A DNA stretch of 64,000 nt from an uncultured Corynebacterium sp. (GCF_902489365.1 NZ_CABTZR010000003.1:1-64000), one strand, 5' to 3'; positions 49,866-59,416 are shown, counted from the first letter of the stretch. The notes: a model not told the origin generated them from the sequence alone. Program-made: numbers and translations.

Positions 49866-50921
49866 ATGAAAGCTGAACGCGTGCCCCTCCCGCTCCCGCC
49901 TGGTATGCCCGATTCTCCCCGCGAGTTCCTTGCCAATTGGACCGCAAGCAGGGGAAACTTGCGCAATTTCCTGGAGCAGCAGGCTTTCGCCCCACTCGGC
50001 GAAGAGCACCAGCGCGCGGCCGGTGAGGCGTCGGCAGCCGCCGCCGTAGAGCACCTCTTTGGCATCGATCTGGACGCCTTCTCCTCCGGCATCGATTCCG
50101 TCCAGGGGTCCTTCGAATCGGCGGGGTCACGCTCCATAACCGAGCCCGACCCGGACATCCCCCAGGACGCCGGCGCTGCCGCCTTCTTCGACGTGGACAA
50201 CACCTTGGTCCAAGGGTCCTCGCTCGTGTCTTTTGCCTTGGGCCTCGCGCGGCGTCGCTACTTCAAGCTCTCAGAGATCCTGTCCATCGCCTGGAAGCAG
50301 CTCAAGTTCCGCATCTCCGGTTCGGAGAACGCCGCTGACGTGGCCGCGGGGCGCGTGCAAGCGCTCGAGTTTGTCAAGGGCCGCTCAGTGGAGGAGATGG
50401 TGGCCTTGTGCGAGAGCATCGTGGACCAATCCATGGCCCGCAAGGCCTACCCGGGCACGAAGCAGCTGGCGCAAATGCACCTCGATGCTGGCCAGCAGGT
50501 ATGGCTGGTCACGGCCACCCCCGTGCAGCTGGCGCAGATTCTGGCGCAGCGTTTCGGTTTCACCGGCGCGCTCGGCACCGTGGCGGAGGTCAAAGACGGC
50601 CGCTTCACCGGCCGCCTCGTGGGCGATATCCTCCACGGGCCGGGTAAGAAGCACGCCGTGGCGGCGCTCGCCACATTGGAGAACCTCGATCTTGAGCGCT
50701 GTACCGCCTACTCCGACAGCGCCAACGATGTCCCGATGCTTTCCATGGTGGGGACCCCAGTGGCCATTAATCCGGATTCCACGTTGCGCGATATCGCTGA
50801 GGAAAAAGGCTGGCTCATCCGCGACTACCGCTCGGTACGCAAGGCCGTGCGCACCTACGGCCTCCCAGCACTCGCCACCGCGCTCTTCTCCTATGGCAGC
50901 TGGCGCTTCGTGCGCCGCTAG
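49866..50921 (+). CDS. HAD-IB hydrolase, SerB1-like
   Basis: A 351-residue HAD-superfamily protein. An N-terminal part of about 100 residues is followed by the nucleophile motif [15 protein letters not shown], the [10 protein letters not shown] motif, and the [15 protein letters not shown] acidic motif. A C-terminal hydrophobic tail may touch the membrane. It resembles mycobacterial SerB1 (Rv0505c), for which phosphoserine phosphatase activity has been assumed. It ends in a CTAG tetranucleotide shared with the stop of the next gene on the other strand. Confidence 0.82.
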   Translation: MKAERVPLPLPPGMPDSPREFLANWTASRGNLRNFLEQQAFAPLGEEHQRAAGEASAAAAVEHLFGIDLDAFSSGIDSVQGSFESAGSRSITEPDPDIPQDAGAAAFFDVDNTLVQGSSLVSFALGLARRRYFKLSEILSIAWKQLKFRISGSENAADVAAGRVQALEFVKGRSVEEMVALCESIVDQSMARKAYPGTKQLAQMHLDAGQQVWLVTATPVQLAQILAQRFGFTGALGTVAEVKDGRFTGRLVGDILHGPGKKHAVAALATLENLDLERCTAYSDSANDVPMLSMVGTPVAINPDSTLRDIAEEKGWLIRDYRSVRKAVRTYGLPALATALFSYGSWRFVRR

Positions 50922-51496
50922 TCGCTACTTTGAGCCTTGGTGCGCAGCATGTCCATGCACATGACCGCACCAATCAGCCCCGCATGCTGTTGCGGGTCGA
51001 GCCCGGGCGCGATGCTGAGGCGGTAGGTGTTCTTCCCGGTTAGGAATCTGCCCACGCCTCCCCACTCGTTGCGCACCTCTGCCAGCGGCTGGCCCTGGCT
51101 GGTAATCGTGATATTCCAATCCCAGACATCGCCTTCAATCTCGATCTCCGGGAAGCCCTCCATCTCCAAGCTCAGGCGCGTCTTAAACATGGCAAATTGC
51201 TTGGTCACGATCGCCATGGGCTTCTCGACGCCCGGCAGATACACCTCATAGGTATCCCGCACGAAGTTGGGCGGATCCTTGATCACCATGAGCGGCTGTT
51301 GCGGGTTTCCTTGCTCATCCGTGAAGGCAACTTGGAGGCTGCGGGAGGCGTTGAAGAACATATCCTTCAGGCTCGTCGACTGCAGAATCGTCCCGACGGG
51401 CACGCCGTCGTCATCGGCGATCAGGAATTCATCCTGCATGAAGGACTTGGTCTGCGAAATAACCAGGCTGTTAAGTGTGAGGAGTCGAGGCAACAT
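50918..51496 (-). CDS. LURP-one / scramblase-like protein
   Basis: A 192-residue protein of the LURP-one-related (tubby-like beta-barrel) group, with repeated beta segments ending in basic or acidic residues ([57 protein letters not shown]). It has no signal peptide. Its function is unknown; members may bind lipids. TAAAAT (51505-51510) stands 8 nt before the ATG, so it is probably leaderless. Convergent with the SerB1-like gene, 4-bp overlap. Confidence 0.7.
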   Translation of the reverse strand: MLPRLLTLNSLVISQTKSFMQDEFLIADDDGVPVGTILQSTSLKDMFFNASRSLQVAFTDEQGNPQQPLMVIKDPPNFVRDTYEVYLPGVEKPMAIVTKQFAMFKTRLSLEMEGFPEIEIEGDVWDWNITITSQGQPLAEVRNEWGGVGRFLTGKNTYRLSIAPGLDPQQHAGLIGAVMCMDMLRTKAQSSD

Positions 51497-51504
51497 AGTT
51501 CGCC

Positions 51505-51510
51505 ATTTTA
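51505..51510 (-). promoter_or_regulatory. -10 hexamer of a leaderless promoter
   Basis: TAAAAT is followed by GGCGAACT and the ATG at 51496, without a ribosome site. Confidence 0.5.
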
Positions 51511-51691
51511 CGTACGCGATGAACTCTGTGGGGTGAGAAGGATGACACTCCCCACGCGGTTTTAGCAGCAAATACATGCTCTATAACCTTCATCCAGATA
51601 TCCCCATAATACCAGGTCAGAATAGATGTCAGGGGCATGTTTTATAGTGCATTTAGAACATAATATCGACACATCAAACCCGGGGGATACC

Positions 51692-52912
51692 GTGAACACC
51701 GCCACCCAAACCGCCTACTTTTCCCATATGAACCCTGACTGCGCCCTCGCCGTGGAGCGCAGCGCCGCTCGCCGCGCAGACTACCGCTCGTGGGTAACTG
51801 CCATGCCAGACCTCGATGAGGATTTCGATATCGCGTGCCAGAGGCTCGTCGCCAAGCTTGGCGTCGGGGACTACACCGTTAGTGAATGCTGCCTAGCCGT
51901 GCACCGCCTCACGGAGCTACCGCAGGTCAAGGCCCTACAAGACAGCCAGTTCCTGCTCGATATGAAAGCGCTCATCACCATCGACCGCACCTTGACCAAG
52001 CTGGGCGCGCTGCCTGCGGAAACACTCGCGCTTATCGACGACGCTCTTGTCACCTTCTTCACCCCTACCTCCCCGAACCAGGTCTTTCCCACCCCAGCGC
52101 AGATTGGGCGAAAGGTGCGCGATATCTGCAAGAGCATCAACAAGTCTTTTTCCTTCCGCGATTCCCCGAAGAAGGACTCATATACTTTTACCGATACTGG
52201 CGCACGCGGCATCCTCGAGCTCAATACCGATAGCGCCACGGGCATGATTCTGGATGGCTACATCAAGCAGGCAGCAAAGGAAAACGACCTTTCACAGGCT
52301 GATGCCCTGAAAAAGCTCATCGCCGGCAGTATCTCTCCGCCCGTGACCGTCATTCTGCACACCTACCAGGCCACCGACATTGACAACGCCCCCACCTTCG
52401 TCCAAGGGCATGGTTGGACATCACAAGACATTCCCGCAACACGCACGCGCAACCTTTCCTCGCCGCCGCCGGAGTCAGCCAGCTACGTTTGTTCGGAGCT
52501 CATCCGCGCATACGTGGAGGGCCGGGACGGCACCTGCCGCGCTCCAGGATGCAACCGGCCGGCGTACCTGTGCCAAATGGACCATCGCATTAACTACGCC
52601 GATGGCGGTGCCACACATCCGCGCAACTTGGCCAGTCTGTGCCAGCACCATCACAACATGAAGACTGATGGGCGCGCGCACTACATCATGGATCCACATA
52701 CTGGGGACATCGTGTGGCTCTACGAGGACGGAACGTGGGCCATGACGGAGCCGACCGGTCCGCTGGCTAAGAAGAGCAAGCGTTGGGCACAGACGGTAGC
52801 CCAAAAGATTTCGGCTACCCGCGAGCACGCCCAGCAGGAAGCTGAGAAAGCACAAGCCTCTGCCGAGGACCCCCGCACCCCGACCTCCCCGCAGGAAGAC
52901 ATTCCGTTCTAA
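51692..52912 (+). CDS. DUF222 / HNH endonuclease family protein
   Basis: A 406-residue protein of the 13E12-repeat type. The helical N-terminal part matches DUF222. The HNH domain near residues 290-340 holds CRAPGCNRPAYLCQMDH, the HNH histidines and CQHHHNMK. The C-terminal tail is charged and ends in DIPF. Such proteins occur in many copies in actinobacteria, often in variable places. Whether they cut DNA in vivo is not known. A GTG at 51692 with CGGGGGAT upstream is chosen; ATG 51728 is possible. Confidence 0.8.
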   Translation: MNTATQTAYFSHMNPDCALAVERSAARRADYRSWVTAMPDLDEDFDIACQRLVAKLGVGDYTVSECCLAVHRLTELPQVKALQDSQFLLDMKALITIDRTLTKLGALPAETLALIDDALVTFFTPTSPNQVFPTPAQIGRKVRDICKSINKSFSFRDSPKKDSYTFTDTGARGILELNTDSATGMILDGYIKQAAKENDLSQADALKKLIAGSISPPVTVILHTYQATDIDNAPTFVQGHGWTSQDIPATRTRNLSSPPPESASYVCSELIRAYVEGRDGTCRAPGCNRPAYLCQMDHRINYADGGATHPRNLASLCQHHHNMKTDGRAHYIMDPHTGDIVWLYEDGTWAMTEPTGPLAKKSKRWAQTVAQKISATREHAQQEAEKAQASAEDPRTPTSPQEDIPF

Positions 52913-52919
52913 GCAGCTT

Positions 52920-52956
52920 CGTCGTCTGAAACGACGGCGCGGTCATCTGAAATGAC
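52920..52956. repeat. Two tandem hairpins with CTGAA loops
   Basis: CGTCGT-CTGAA-ACGACG (52920-52936) is followed by GTCAT-CTGAA-ATGAC (52942-52956). The same kind of hairpin with loop GTGAA lies at 34513-34535. Here it follows the HNH gene by 8 bp and may terminate or stabilise its transcript. Confidence 0.45.
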
Positions 52957-52980
52957 GGGAAGGAGAAAAGATAACAGAAA

Positions 52981-53017
52981 CTCCCCGCCACGATCCCAAA
53001 AAGGACCATGCGGGGAG
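52981..53017 (-). terminator. Terminator of bS22
   Basis: The stem CTCCCCGC/GCGGGGAG, with a T-rich loop, is followed on the minus strand by TTTCTGTT. It starts 15 bp after the bS22 stop. Confidence 0.75.
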
Positions 53018-53031
53018 TTGCAGGCGAAGCT

Positions 53032-53133
53032 TTACTTGCCCAGCTTACGGCGCTGAACGCGGGTGCGGCGCAGCATCTTGCGGTGCTTCTTCTTGGACAT
53101 GCGCTTGCGGCGCTTCTTGATGACAGAACCCAT
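53032..53133 (-). CDS. Small ribosomal subunit protein bS22
   Basis: A 33-residue, extremely basic protein. The translation ([19 protein letters not shown] followed by [14 protein letters not shown]) is nearly the same as mycobacterial bS22, a small-subunit protein seen in cryo-EM structures. It is often missed in annotation because it is so short. It stands alone between the HNH gene and the bldC-like gene, with its own terminator. The place matches Rv0500B near proC. Confidence 0.92.
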   Translation of the reverse strand: MGSVIKKRRKRMSKKKHRKMLRRTRVQRRKLGK

Positions 53134-53309
53134 AGCAGGTTTCCTCACTTTCGGTATCAGTACGTACGTAACCCGGCCGGCAACGCCTGGAATAAAACCA
53201 CCCACGGTGCACTCGAGGCGGCCCCGCGAAACGGGGAGACACAGGCATACCAGTGCCGAAACGAATGTTCACCATCTTACCTAGTGGCCTGCCCAGCACC
53301 AAAACTAAC
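53134..53309. other. Promoter region of bS22
   Basis: The stretch holds TACGTACGTA (53161-53170), a self-complementary sequence, just upstream of the bS22 start region, then ordinary intergenic sequence. No gene is supported on either strand. Confidence 0.4.
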
Positions 53310-53360
53310 GGCAGCGCCCACCGCCGTGGACCGCAAGGGTCCGCAGTGGTGGGCGCTGCC
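53310..53360 (-). terminator. Large nested hairpin after the bldC-like gene
   Basis: A perfect 13-bp stem GGCAGCGCCCACC/GGTGGGCGCTGCC encloses an inner hairpin GGACC-GCAA-GGGTCC. It lies 15 bp after the stop of the bldC-like gene on the minus strand and is followed by GTTAGTTTTGG. It is probably the terminator of that gene. Confidence 0.7.
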
Positions 53361-53375
53361 AGAGAGAGGTGTGCG

Positions 53376-53564
53376 CTAGGCTCCGTACACGGACGCCTCA
53401 AGGTATTCCTTGACGGCGGATTCGTGAACGCGGAACGAGCGTCCCACGCGCACTGCCGGCATGTCACCTGCATGAACCAACCTGTACACCGTCATCTTGG
53501 AGACACGCATAATCTCCGCAACTTCGGCGATGGTCAGGAAAGCTCCCTTATCTTCATTCGTCAT
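53376..53564 (-). CDS. BldC-like / excisionase-type helix-turn-helix protein
   Basis: A 62-residue winged-helix protein: FLTIAEVAEIMRVSKMTVYRLVHAGDMPAVRVGRSFRV is the MerR-type DNA-binding domain in single-domain form. It is much like actinobacterial BldC and Rv0500A. These bind direct repeats to control development or the cell envelope. Conserved in place between proC and bS22. Confidence 0.88.
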   Translation of the reverse strand: MTNEDKGAFLTIAEVAEIMRVSKMTVYRLVHAGDMPAVRVGRSFRVHESAVKEYLEASVYGA

Positions 53565-53764
53565 AGTTTATTTAACCCTTCAGCACGTGACGCGCTGTAG
53601 GCTTCCCCTCCCACAGGACTATCACGCACGCGCTCCTGCCAGCTTAGCGTGAAACCTGTGACTAATGCGACCCAAGTTCTAATTTTTTCCTCTTTCGCAC
53701 CGTTGTTCCCCATCAAGCCCGAATGACAACAGGTGTCACATCGCTCCCAGGGCGGTGGAGAATT
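53565..53764. other. Intergenic region between proC and the bldC-like gene
   Basis: Contains the bldC-like promoter and possible leader. A TTATTT/ATTTTTT A/T-rich stretch lies near 53680-53692. No gene, repeat or strong dyad was seen. Confidence 0.4.
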
Positions 53765-54556
53765 CTAGGCAAGTTCCTGCGCACGCTGGGAACATGCCTC
53801 AGCGGCGCGGAAAAAGGCTCCTCGAAGTCCGGACTCCTCAAGCTCGCGAAGGGCAGCGGCAGTGGTTCCCCCCGGGGAGGTTACCCCTGCGCGCAAAGCG
53901 ACCGGATCCTTACCGGATTCAGCCAACATTTCACCCGCGCCCTGTGCAGTGCGGGTGGCCAGCTTCTCGGCAACGTCGCGGGTGAGGCCGAGTTGCACGC
54001 CAGCATCAATGAGCGCTTCGGTAACCAGGAAGTAGTAGGCAGGCGCAGAGCCCGCCAGGGCGGTAGCGGCATCAATGTGCTTTTCTTCGATGACGGCAAC
54101 CTCACCGACGGCCTCCAGCAGTGTGACCACGCCGTGGAGCTGCTCCTTCGTGACGTGGGAACCACCCGCACAGGTGCACATGCCCTTGCCCACCAGCATG
54201 GGAGTGTTCGGCATGACGCGGACGACGGGGACGCCCTCGCCTGCGGCCTTCTCCAGGGTGTCGAGGGTCAGACCAGCCGCCATGGAGGTAACCACCGCTG
54301 TCTTGGGGATGTCAAGGCCCTCTAGAAGCTCGACGATGGCATAGGGCTTCACACACGCAAAGATATAGTCGGCACCGTCGATCGCCGCGGCGTTATCGCT
54401 GGTAACACTTACGCCGTAAGCGTTCTTCAGCTCCTCACCGCGCTCGGAGCGGCGGTTGGTCACCACAATGTCCGCGGCCTCGTAGCCTGCGTTCACCAGC
54501 CCGGAAACTAGGGCTTCGCCGATTTGTCCTCCACCAAGTACTGCAATTTTTGTCAT
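53765..54556 (-). CDS. proC: Pyrroline-5-carboxylate reductase
   Basis: A 263-residue enzyme that makes proline from pyrroline-5-carboxylate. The NAD(P) site is IAVLGGGQIGEALVSGL. The family signature is near the C-terminus (TRTAQGAGEMLAESGKDPVALRAGVTSPGGTTAAALRELE). ATG 54556 gives the standard N-terminus; the frame to 54613 is unlikely. It lies in the same context as mycobacterial proC. Confidence 0.95.
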   Translation of the reverse strand: MTKIAVLGGGQIGEALVSGLVNAGYEAADIVVTNRRSERGEELKNAYGVSVTSDNAAAIDGADYIFACVKPYAIVELLEGLDIPKTAVVTSMAAGLTLDTLEKAAGEGVPVVRVMPNTPMLVGKGMCTCAGGSHVTKEQLHGVVTLLEAVGEVAVIEEKHIDAATALAGSAPAYYFLVTEALIDAGVQLGLTRDVAEKLATRTAQGAGEMLAESGKDPVALRAGVTSPGGTTAAALRELEESGLRGAFFRAAEACSQRAQELA

Positions 54557-54634
54557 GCATCCCAGGGTGCCAGAAAGGCTGGAATGCGGCCACCAGGAAC
54601 CAGCGTCGTCCACACGCTGACCTCACGCATGCAA

Positions 54635-54690
54635 AAGGCATCTGTCAGAAGGCGTTTTCTGCTCTGAAACCGCCTTCTGACAGATGCCTT
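54635..54690. terminator. 20-bp perfect inverted repeat, probable strong terminator
   Basis: AAGGCATCTGTCAGAAGGCG and its perfect complement are separated by 16 nt (54655-54670). On the minus strand it is followed by TTTTGC, and it lies 28 bp after the stop of the gene at 54719-55588, in front of proC. Both halves end in A/T runs, so it could act in both directions. Confidence 0.7.
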
Positions 54691-54718
54691 ATGAGAAGGT
54701 GCCCTGTGGAGCTGGTTC

Positions 54719-55588
54719 TTACATCACAACGAGCAGCGGGCCGAAGGTAAGCACGAGGCCGGCAACGGCTGCGAGGAACATCGACAAACCATCGCGGCTG
54801 GTGCGCAGTGCGTGGACGATTCCGACGATGACGCCAGTGACGACGACGCCGAGCACGACGACGACTAGGCGGTCGAAGCGGTCCCAGAGAATTTCAAAGC
54901 CCTTGAATACGATTGCACCGAGCACGATACCCACGAGGGCGAGCAGGACGACGGCGAAGGGGTTGAGCTTGCCCTCCTCCTCGTCGTCGTAGTCTTCGTC
55001 GTACTCTTCACGGTCCTGATCGACTGCCTCGAGCTCCCCAGTGGTGAAGGTGTCATCCTCGGTTGCTACCGCAGCCTGTGGTGCGGTCTTGTCAGCGACC
55101 TTTGTTTCGACCTTATCGTCGGTTTTTTCTTCGACCTTCGGCTCGGCCTTAGCCTCAGTCTTCTTTGCCTCAGCCGTCTTCTTAGGCTCGTCCTTGACCT
55201 TTTGGATAACGCGCGTGTCCTCATCGGAGGGCTGGGAGCGCTTGGTCTCCGGCTCAGCTGGCTTCTCTACTGGGACAGCGGCAGCCTGAGGCTTTTCAGC
55301 CTTCTTCTTGGATTCCTCCTGCTGAGGAGTCTCCTGCTTAGGCTGTTCCTTCTGCTCCTTCTTCGGTGCAGGAATGACCGGGGCCGTTTCGTCGATGGAG
55401 ACGTTCGAGTGCTTCGCCTCAGCCGGGGTTGCCTTTACCTTTTCGAGATTGCCGGTCAGCTCCGCAACCGAGATGCCGCCTTCATCAAGGCTGCGACGAC
55501 GGCGGCGCGGGGTCTTCTCCTCGCCGGGTCGGTTCTTCGCGTTACGGGCCAGCAGCTCCGCAACTGTCAACTGTTTCTTGTCAGCCAC
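54719..55588 (-). CDS. Membrane protein with long disordered cytoplasmic region
   Basis: A 289-residue protein. Residues 1-205 are rich in Lys, Glu, Ala, Pro, Thr and Gln (EQKEQPKQETPQQEESKKKAEK and others), probably disordered. Three membrane helices follow (about 208-230, 237-258 and 264-289). It lies 9 bp after ppx on the same strand. It corresponds in place to mycobacterial Rv0497. Its first residues VAELLARNAKNRPGEE may be a conserved motif. Function unknown. Confidence 0.75.
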   Translation of the reverse strand: MADKKQLTVAELLARNAKNRPGEEKTPRRRRRSLDEGGISVAELTGNLEKVKATPAEAKHSNVSIDETAPVIPAPKKEQKEQPKQETPQQEESKKKAEKPQAAAVPVEKPAEPETKRSQPSDEDTRVIQKVKDEPKKTAEAKKTEAKAEPKVEEKTDDKVETKVADKTAPQAAVATEDDTFTTGELEAVDQDREEYDEDYDDEEEGKLNPFAVVLLALVGIVLGAIVFKGFEILWDRFDRLVVVVLGVVVTGVIVGIVHALRTSRDGLSMFLAAVAGLVLTFGPLLVVM

Positions 55589-55597
55589 GTTTCTTTC

Positions 55598-56527
55598 CTA
55601 TTCCAGTCCCTTATCGGTACGGCGCAAAATGACACCTTCTCGGAGAGCCCAGGGGCAGATCTCCAACTTTTCGATTCCCAGGGCACGCATGCTCGCCTCG
55701 GCCACAAGAGCGCCGGCGACGATCTGATGCGATCGGGTAGAACTTACACCCTCAAGGTCTGCCCTGTCAGCTGCAGTCATACGAGAGATGAAGGAAATCA
55801 GCTGGCGCAGACCCGGTGCAGTGAGGGTGCGCTTGACGTAGGGACCCGCAGACGAGGGCGCAGCACCGGTCAAACGGGCCAGCGTGCGGAATGTTTTCGA
55901 GGTTCCCACGGCCAAACCAGCGGGGCCCAGCGCGCGCATTTTATCGGCCACGCCGACAAGCTCTGCGTCAATGTAATCCCGCAACAGGTTCACCTTGGAT
56001 TTCTCCGGCGGGTCAGTATCAAACCAGTTGTGGGTCAGGCGGCCCGCTCCCAGGTCGAGGGAGAAGGCCATCTCCGGATGCTCGTCGGTACCCGTGGATA
56101 ACTCCAGCGAGCCACCACCAATATCCAGGTTGGTAATGCGGCCAGCGGACCAGCCGTACCAGCGACGCGCTGCCAGGAAGGTCAAGCGCGCTTCCTCCTC
56201 GCCCGACAGGATCTCTAGGCGCACGCCGGTTTGCTTTTCCACTTCGTCAAGGACCTCAGCCGAGTTCGTGGCTGAGCGCACGGCGGAGGTAGCAAAAGCG
56301 ATGAACTCATCACAGCCCAGCTTCTGACCCAGCTCAGCGGCCTCACCCACCGCGGAGATGAGCTTCTTCATACCCTTCTCGTGGATGTTGCCGTCCTTGT
56401 CTAGCTGTTCCACCAGACGCAGCGGGGTCTTCCAATCGCTCATCGGCGAAGGCCGCCCACCAGTTGCGGCGTCGACCGCAACAAGGTGGACGGTATTACT
56501 TCCGACGTCTAATACACCTAATCGCAC
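55598..56527 (-). CDS. Exopolyphosphatase, Ppx/GppA family
   Basis: A 309-residue ASKHA-fold phosphatase, with [18 protein letters not shown] and [12 protein letters not shown] phosphate loops and [15 protein letters not shown] between them. It corresponds to the short mycobacterial/corynebacterial type (Rv0496, Ppx2), which splits phosphate from polyphosphate. It lies upstream of the membrane-protein gene on the same transcript, and divergent from the Cys-rich gene. Confidence 0.9.
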   Translation of the reverse strand: MRLGVLDVGSNTVHLVAVDAATGGRPSPMSDWKTPLRLVEQLDKDGNIHEKGMKKLISAVGEAAELGQKLGCDEFIAFATSAVRSATNSAEVLDEVEKQTGVRLEILSGEEEARLTFLAARRWYGWSAGRITNLDIGGGSLELSTGTDEHPEMAFSLDLGAGRLTHNWFDTDPPEKSKVNLLRDYIDAELVGVADKMRALGPAGLAVGTSKTFRTLARLTGAAPSSAGPYVKRTLTAPGLRQLISFISRMTAADRADLEGVSSTRSHQIVAGALVAEASMRALGIEKLEICPWALREGVILRRTDKGLE

Positions 56528-56560
56528 GCCTCCAGAGTAGTAGGTCTACCGTGGGTAGGT

Positions 56561-57442
56561 GTGAATCGCCCGAAATCGAATGAAGTTTACCTGGGTTTTC
56601 CTGCCTCCTCCCCCGCGGCAGCATCCATCTTGGCCGGCCGCGAAAAGGCCCCCGACTTCCCCAGAGAGTGGTTTGAATTTACGGATCCGAACGATCCACT
56701 CCATGTCTTCTCTATCGACCTGACCTGGCTCGAATCACACTATGCCTGCCAGTTTGGAACGGAGAGGTGCCACGGCATCGATAAGCAACAACCCGACGTC
56801 GGCTGTTGCGTTCACGGCGCCTACATGGCTGATGAGACGGATCGGGAGCAGCTTCACGACGCCGTCTCCCGCATGCCCGCCCGCTTCTGGCAGCACCGCC
56901 CAGAGGGGGTAGATGAGTTCCTCCAACACGGAGAACCTGAGGAGCTGGAACCCTGGCTGGAGTGGGATGAGCTCGACGGCGACGATGGCGAGCCGGAACC
57001 GGCGCTAAAGACGCCGCTTGTCGACGGCGCCTGCATCTTCGCCAACCGCGCCGGCTGGCCCACAGGCGCGGGCTGCGCTATCCACCAGTGGGCGCTCGAG
57101 GCGGGCGAGGAGCTTACCGTAGTCAAGCCCGAAGTATGCTGGCAGCTGCCCATTCGCCGGCACGAAGACTACGAGGAGCGCCCCGACGGGGAGGAAATCC
57201 TGCGCACCACCATCGGCGAATATGACCGTCGCGGGTGGGGCAACGGCGGCGAGGACTTCGATTGGTATTGCTCGGCGGATCCCTCCTGCCACATCGCGGA
57301 TGAGCCACTGTGGAAGTCGCAGAAAACCGAGCTCATCGCGCTACTCGGCGAGGAGAGCTACGAGATTCTGGCCAAACACTGCGCGGCCCGGGCGCGCTCC
57401 GGGGTCGACTTCCCGCGGCACCCAGCGGATCCTCGCGCTTAA
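56561..57442 (+). CDS. Cys-rich conserved protein, possible metal binding
   Basis: A 293-residue protein with nine cysteines, in CX6C...CC (C63, C70, C82, C83), then C158, C172, C193, and CX5C (C237, C243). This recalls YkgJ-like zinc- or iron-binding proteins. It has no signal peptide. It occupies the place of mycobacterial Rv0495c, so it is old and conserved, yet its function is not known. It starts with GTG. It ends in TTAA, shared with the regX3 stop on the other strand. Confidence 0.72.
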   Translation: MNRPKSNEVYLGFPASSPAAASILAGREKAPDFPREWFEFTDPNDPLHVFSIDLTWLESHYACQFGTERCHGIDKQQPDVGCCVHGAYMADETDREQLHDAVSRMPARFWQHRPEGVDEFLQHGEPEELEPWLEWDELDGDDGEPEPALKTPLVDGACIFANRAGWPTGAGCAIHQWALEAGEELTVVKPEVCWQLPIRRHEDYEERPDGEEILRTTIGEYDRRGWGNGGEDFDWYCSADPSCHIADEPLWKSQKTELIALLGEESYEILAKHCAARARSGVDFPRHPADPRA

Positions 57443-58137
57443 GCCTCGAACTTGTAGCCGAGGCCGCGCACCGTCACGAGCTGCTGCGGGTGGGAAGGCT
57501 CGGCTTCGATCTTGGAGCGCAGGCGCTTGACATGAACGTCGAGAGTCTTGGTGTCACCCACGTAGTCGGCGCCCCAGATGCGGTCGATGAGCTGACCGCG
57601 GGTCAACACGCGCCCAGCGTTGCGCAGCAAGTACTCGAGAAGGTCGAATTCCTTGAGCGGCATGGAGACCGGTTCACCGGCGACAAGCACGGTGTGGCGC
57701 TCGACGTCCATGCGCACGCGACCGCCTTCCAGAATCTGATCGTCCGGCTCCTCCTCGGCGTAGTCAGAGGAGACGTCGTGGCCGCGGCGCAGCACCGCGC
57801 GGATGCGGGCAATGAGCTCGCGGGAGGAATAAGGCTTAGTTACGTAGTCATCAGCGCCAAGCTCGAGGCCCACGACCTTGTCGATTTCAGAATCGCGCGC
57901 AGTCACCATGATCACCGGCACGGAGGAGGTCGCACGCAACTGCTTGCACACGTCAGTTCCGGACATTCCCGGCAGCATGAGGTCCAACAGGACGATGTCC
58001 ACGTGATTCGCCGCGAACTGTTCTAGCGCACTAGGCCCGTCCGGGGCGAGGAGTACGTCGAATCCCTCCTTTCGGAGGAGGAAGGCGAGGGGATCGGCCA
58101 GCGACTCTTCATCTTCAACGATGAGGATGGTGGTCAT
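57439..58137 (-). CDS. regX3: Response regulator RegX3
   Basis: A 232-residue OmpR/PhoB-type regulator. The receiver has Asp52 (VLLDLMLPG) and the conserved Lys in YVTKPYSS. The C-terminal winged helix contains [35 protein letters not shown]. With SenX3 it controls phosphate-starvation genes in mycobacteria and related species. Its start overlaps the senX3 stop by 4 bp. Confidence 0.95.
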   Translation of the reverse strand: MTTILIVEDEESLADPLAFLLRKEGFDVLLAPDGPSALEQFAANHVDIVLLDLMLPGMSGTDVCKQLRATSSVPVIMVTARDSEIDKVVGLELGADDYVTKPYSSRELIARIRAVLRRGHDVSSDYAEEEPDDQILEGGRVRMDVERHTVLVAGEPVSMPLKEFDLLEYLLRNAGRVLTRGQLIDRIWGADYVGDTKTLDVHVKRLRSKIEAEPSHPQQLVTVRGLGYKFEA

Positions 58138-59393
58138 TGCGCTTTATCCTTTCGACGAGCTGCTACGCGCGCCACGGCGCGCTGCAAACCAGGGGCGGCA
58201 GAGCTGACGGCTCCGTCTTCTATATTATCCCGATGAATAAGATTATCTGTTGGCTTTTCTTCCGCATATATAGGGAGCTCGATAGTGAACGTCGAGCCGG
58301 TGCCAGGACGCGACCACAGCTTGATGTTGCCGCCGTGATTAGCCACGACGTGCTTCACAATGGCCAGGCCCAGGCCCGTTCCGCCGGTCTGCCGGGAGCG
58401 CGCCTTGTCCACGCGGAAGAAGCGTTCAAACACGCGCTTTTGATCCTCTGGGGCGATGCCAATGCCGCGATCCGTGACGCGAATGTGAACGACCTTGTCG
58501 CCGACCACCTTCTGCGTTACCGACACCGGTAGTTCATCTGGCGAATAGTGGATGGCGTTCGAGATCAGGTTGGAAATCGCCGTCACCAGGAGGGACTTAT
58601 CTCCCATCACCTTGACGCCTGCGGATTCGCCGCGGGTGAGCTGGTTGTGGTGGGAATCGGCAGCGAGTTGGTTGCGGGTGACGGCTTCATCAATGACCTC
58701 ATCGAGGTCGAGCGGCTCCATCTCCGGGAGGGCCTCCGCACCCTGCAGCTTGGACAGGGAGATGAGCTCGCTGACCATGTCCGCCATGCGCGCCGCTTCC
58801 TTCTGCACCTTGCTCCCGAAGTACTCGACGTGCTCGGGGTCCCCGGTGTCCTGGAGGAGTGCCTCGGCCAGCAGGGCGATGCCTCCCACTGGGGTCTTCA
58901 ACTCGTGAGAAACGTTGGCCACAAAGTCGCGGCGAGCGGATTCCATGCGCACCGATTCGGATTCGTCGGTGCCGTAGACGATGACGAAGCGATCATCGTT
59001 GAGCGTCAGTGGCTGGACCACTGCGCGCACCTGAATCACGCGGTTACCGGTGCGCCGTTTGGGGATGGCGAGGTCCAGTGTGCGGGTCTCTTTGTCTTCA
59101 AAGACCTCTTCCGCGACCTTCCAAATGTCGGGGTTCACCGCACGGTCATGCACCATCGACATTTCATGAGCAGCGGGGTTAGAAAAGATGACCTCCTTCG
59201 TGCGCGAAAGCACAGTCATTCCAGATGGGGAACCACCCACGGCGAGGTGCAGAACCTGGCTCACACTGGTGACATGGTTAGCGTCTGCATCACGAACGCG
59301 GCGGCGCTCCATCCGTTCACGGATCCGGGTGATCACCGGTATGGCCAGGCCGCAGGCCACCACACCGGCGAGGAAAGCGAGTACCAGTTCCAC
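58134..59393 (-). CDS. senX3: Sensor histidine kinase SenX3
   Basis: A 419-residue kinase with one N-terminal helix (LVLAFLAGVVACGLAIPVI), a PAS-like domain (about residues 45-145), and the phospho-acceptor His163 in NVSHELKTPVGG. The ATPase boxes are ITAISNLISNAIHYSP (N), VTDRGIGI (G1), FERFFRV (F) and TGLGLAIVKHV (G2). Co-transcribed with regX3, downstream of gpmA. Confidence 0.95.
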   Translation of the reverse strand: MELVLAFLAGVVACGLAIPVITRIRERMERRRVRDADANHVTSVSQVLHLAVGGSPSGMTVLSRTKEVIFSNPAAHEMSMVHDRAVNPDIWKVAEEVFEDKETRTLDLAIPKRRTGNRVIQVRAVVQPLTLNDDRFVIVYGTDESESVRMESARRDFVANVSHELKTPVGGIALLAEALLQDTGDPEHVEYFGSKVQKEAARMADMVSELISLSKLQGAEALPEMEPLDLDEVIDEAVTRNQLAADSHHNQLTRGESAGVKVMGDKSLLVTAISNLISNAIHYSPDELPVSVTQKVVGDKVVHIRVTDRGIGIAPEDQKRVFERFFRVDKARSRQTGGTGLGLAIVKHVVANHGGNIKLWSRPGTGSTFTIELPIYAEEKPTDNLIHRDNIEDGAVSSAAPGLQRAVARVAARRKDKAQ

Positions 59394-59416
59394 AATAATT
59401 CACACCCCTACAAAGA

